A DNA stretch of 6,080 nucleotides, from positions 1 to 6,080 of the forward strand of contig JADFQF010000102.1 in assembly GCA_022561955.1 (NCBI GenBank), written 5' to 3'. This DNA is from Chloroflexota bacterium (GTDB taxonomy: Bacteria > Chloroflexota > Dehalococcoidia > SAR202 > UBA11138). Of the stretch, positions 6,056 to 6,080 are shown one piece after another. A model generated the notes under the pieces. That model saw only the letters and a list, made by a program, of their open reading frames with translations. It did not search any database and had not been told where the DNA came from. The translations under genes and the position numbers were made by a program. Numbering within the stretch: the stretch's first letter is position 1; each line of letters begins with the position of its first letter.

Positions 6056-6080
6056 ATAAAAAGGGCCTCACGTTTGTGGG
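6056..6080 (+). terminator. Probable rho-independent terminator of the SelA-like gene, cut by the window end
   Basis: An A-rich run (6057-6062) is followed by GGGCCTCAC, a GTTT loop (6072-6075) and GTGGG. CTCAC (6067-6071) pairs with GTGGG (6076-6080) including one T-G wobble. If this is a terminator, the next bases should complete the arm with roughly GCCC and run into Ts. The A-run upstream would also let it work in the other direction. Only half of the structure is visible. Confidence 0.45.

Overview
The window is a GC-rich bacterial chromosome segment in which every supported gene lies on the + strand. Coding density is high, third codon positions favour G or C, and the longer minus-strand frames look like shadows of the plus-strand genes. 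The organism cannot be named with certainty. Three things fit a member of the Chloroflexota (Dehalococcoidia or SAR202-like): the gene content, the style of the SelA-like and fumarase/aspartase-family enzymes, and an intergenic repeat built on the TTCGACAAGCTC / GAACGG theme. This is an inference from general resemblance, not a search result.

Layout. (1) 2-616 is the C-terminal part of a class II fumarase/aspartase superfamily lyase, cut by the left edge. (2) 630-1634 is a putative lipoprotein that is almost entirely one seven-repeat TolB-like beta-propeller; its ribosome binding site overlaps the stop codon of gene 1. (3) 1635-1989 is a non-coding stretch. It holds an interrupted inverted repeat (1699-1809), a strong extended -10 promoter (1859-1888) and a possibly folded leader. 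(4) 1990-3138 is proB and 3122-4396 is proA. They overlap by 17 bases and encode the first two enzymes of proline synthesis from glutamate. (5) 4432-4752 is a small unrecognised acidic protein 35 bases after proA, probably in the same transcript. (6) 4753-4877 holds a second promoter whose -35 matches that of proB. (7) 4878-6023 is a stand-alone PLP-dependent enzyme of the SelA-like group. (8) 6024-6080 is a short tail that appears to begin a terminator cut by the right edge.

How the genes work together. ProB phosphorylates glutamate and ProA reduces gamma-glutamyl phosphate to glutamate-5-semialdehyde. The last enzyme, ProC, is not in the window. The small protein may be a passenger or partner of proBA. 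The SelA-like enzyme has its own promoter, and no selenium genes are visible beside it, so a role in selenocysteine synthesis is unlikely on present evidence.

No CRISPR array, phage gene, transposase, tRNA or rRNA was seen. Most of the window is ordinary metabolism. The points most worth a second look are the interrupted intergenic repeat, the proB start and leader, the small gene after proA, and the unassigned SelA-like enzyme.
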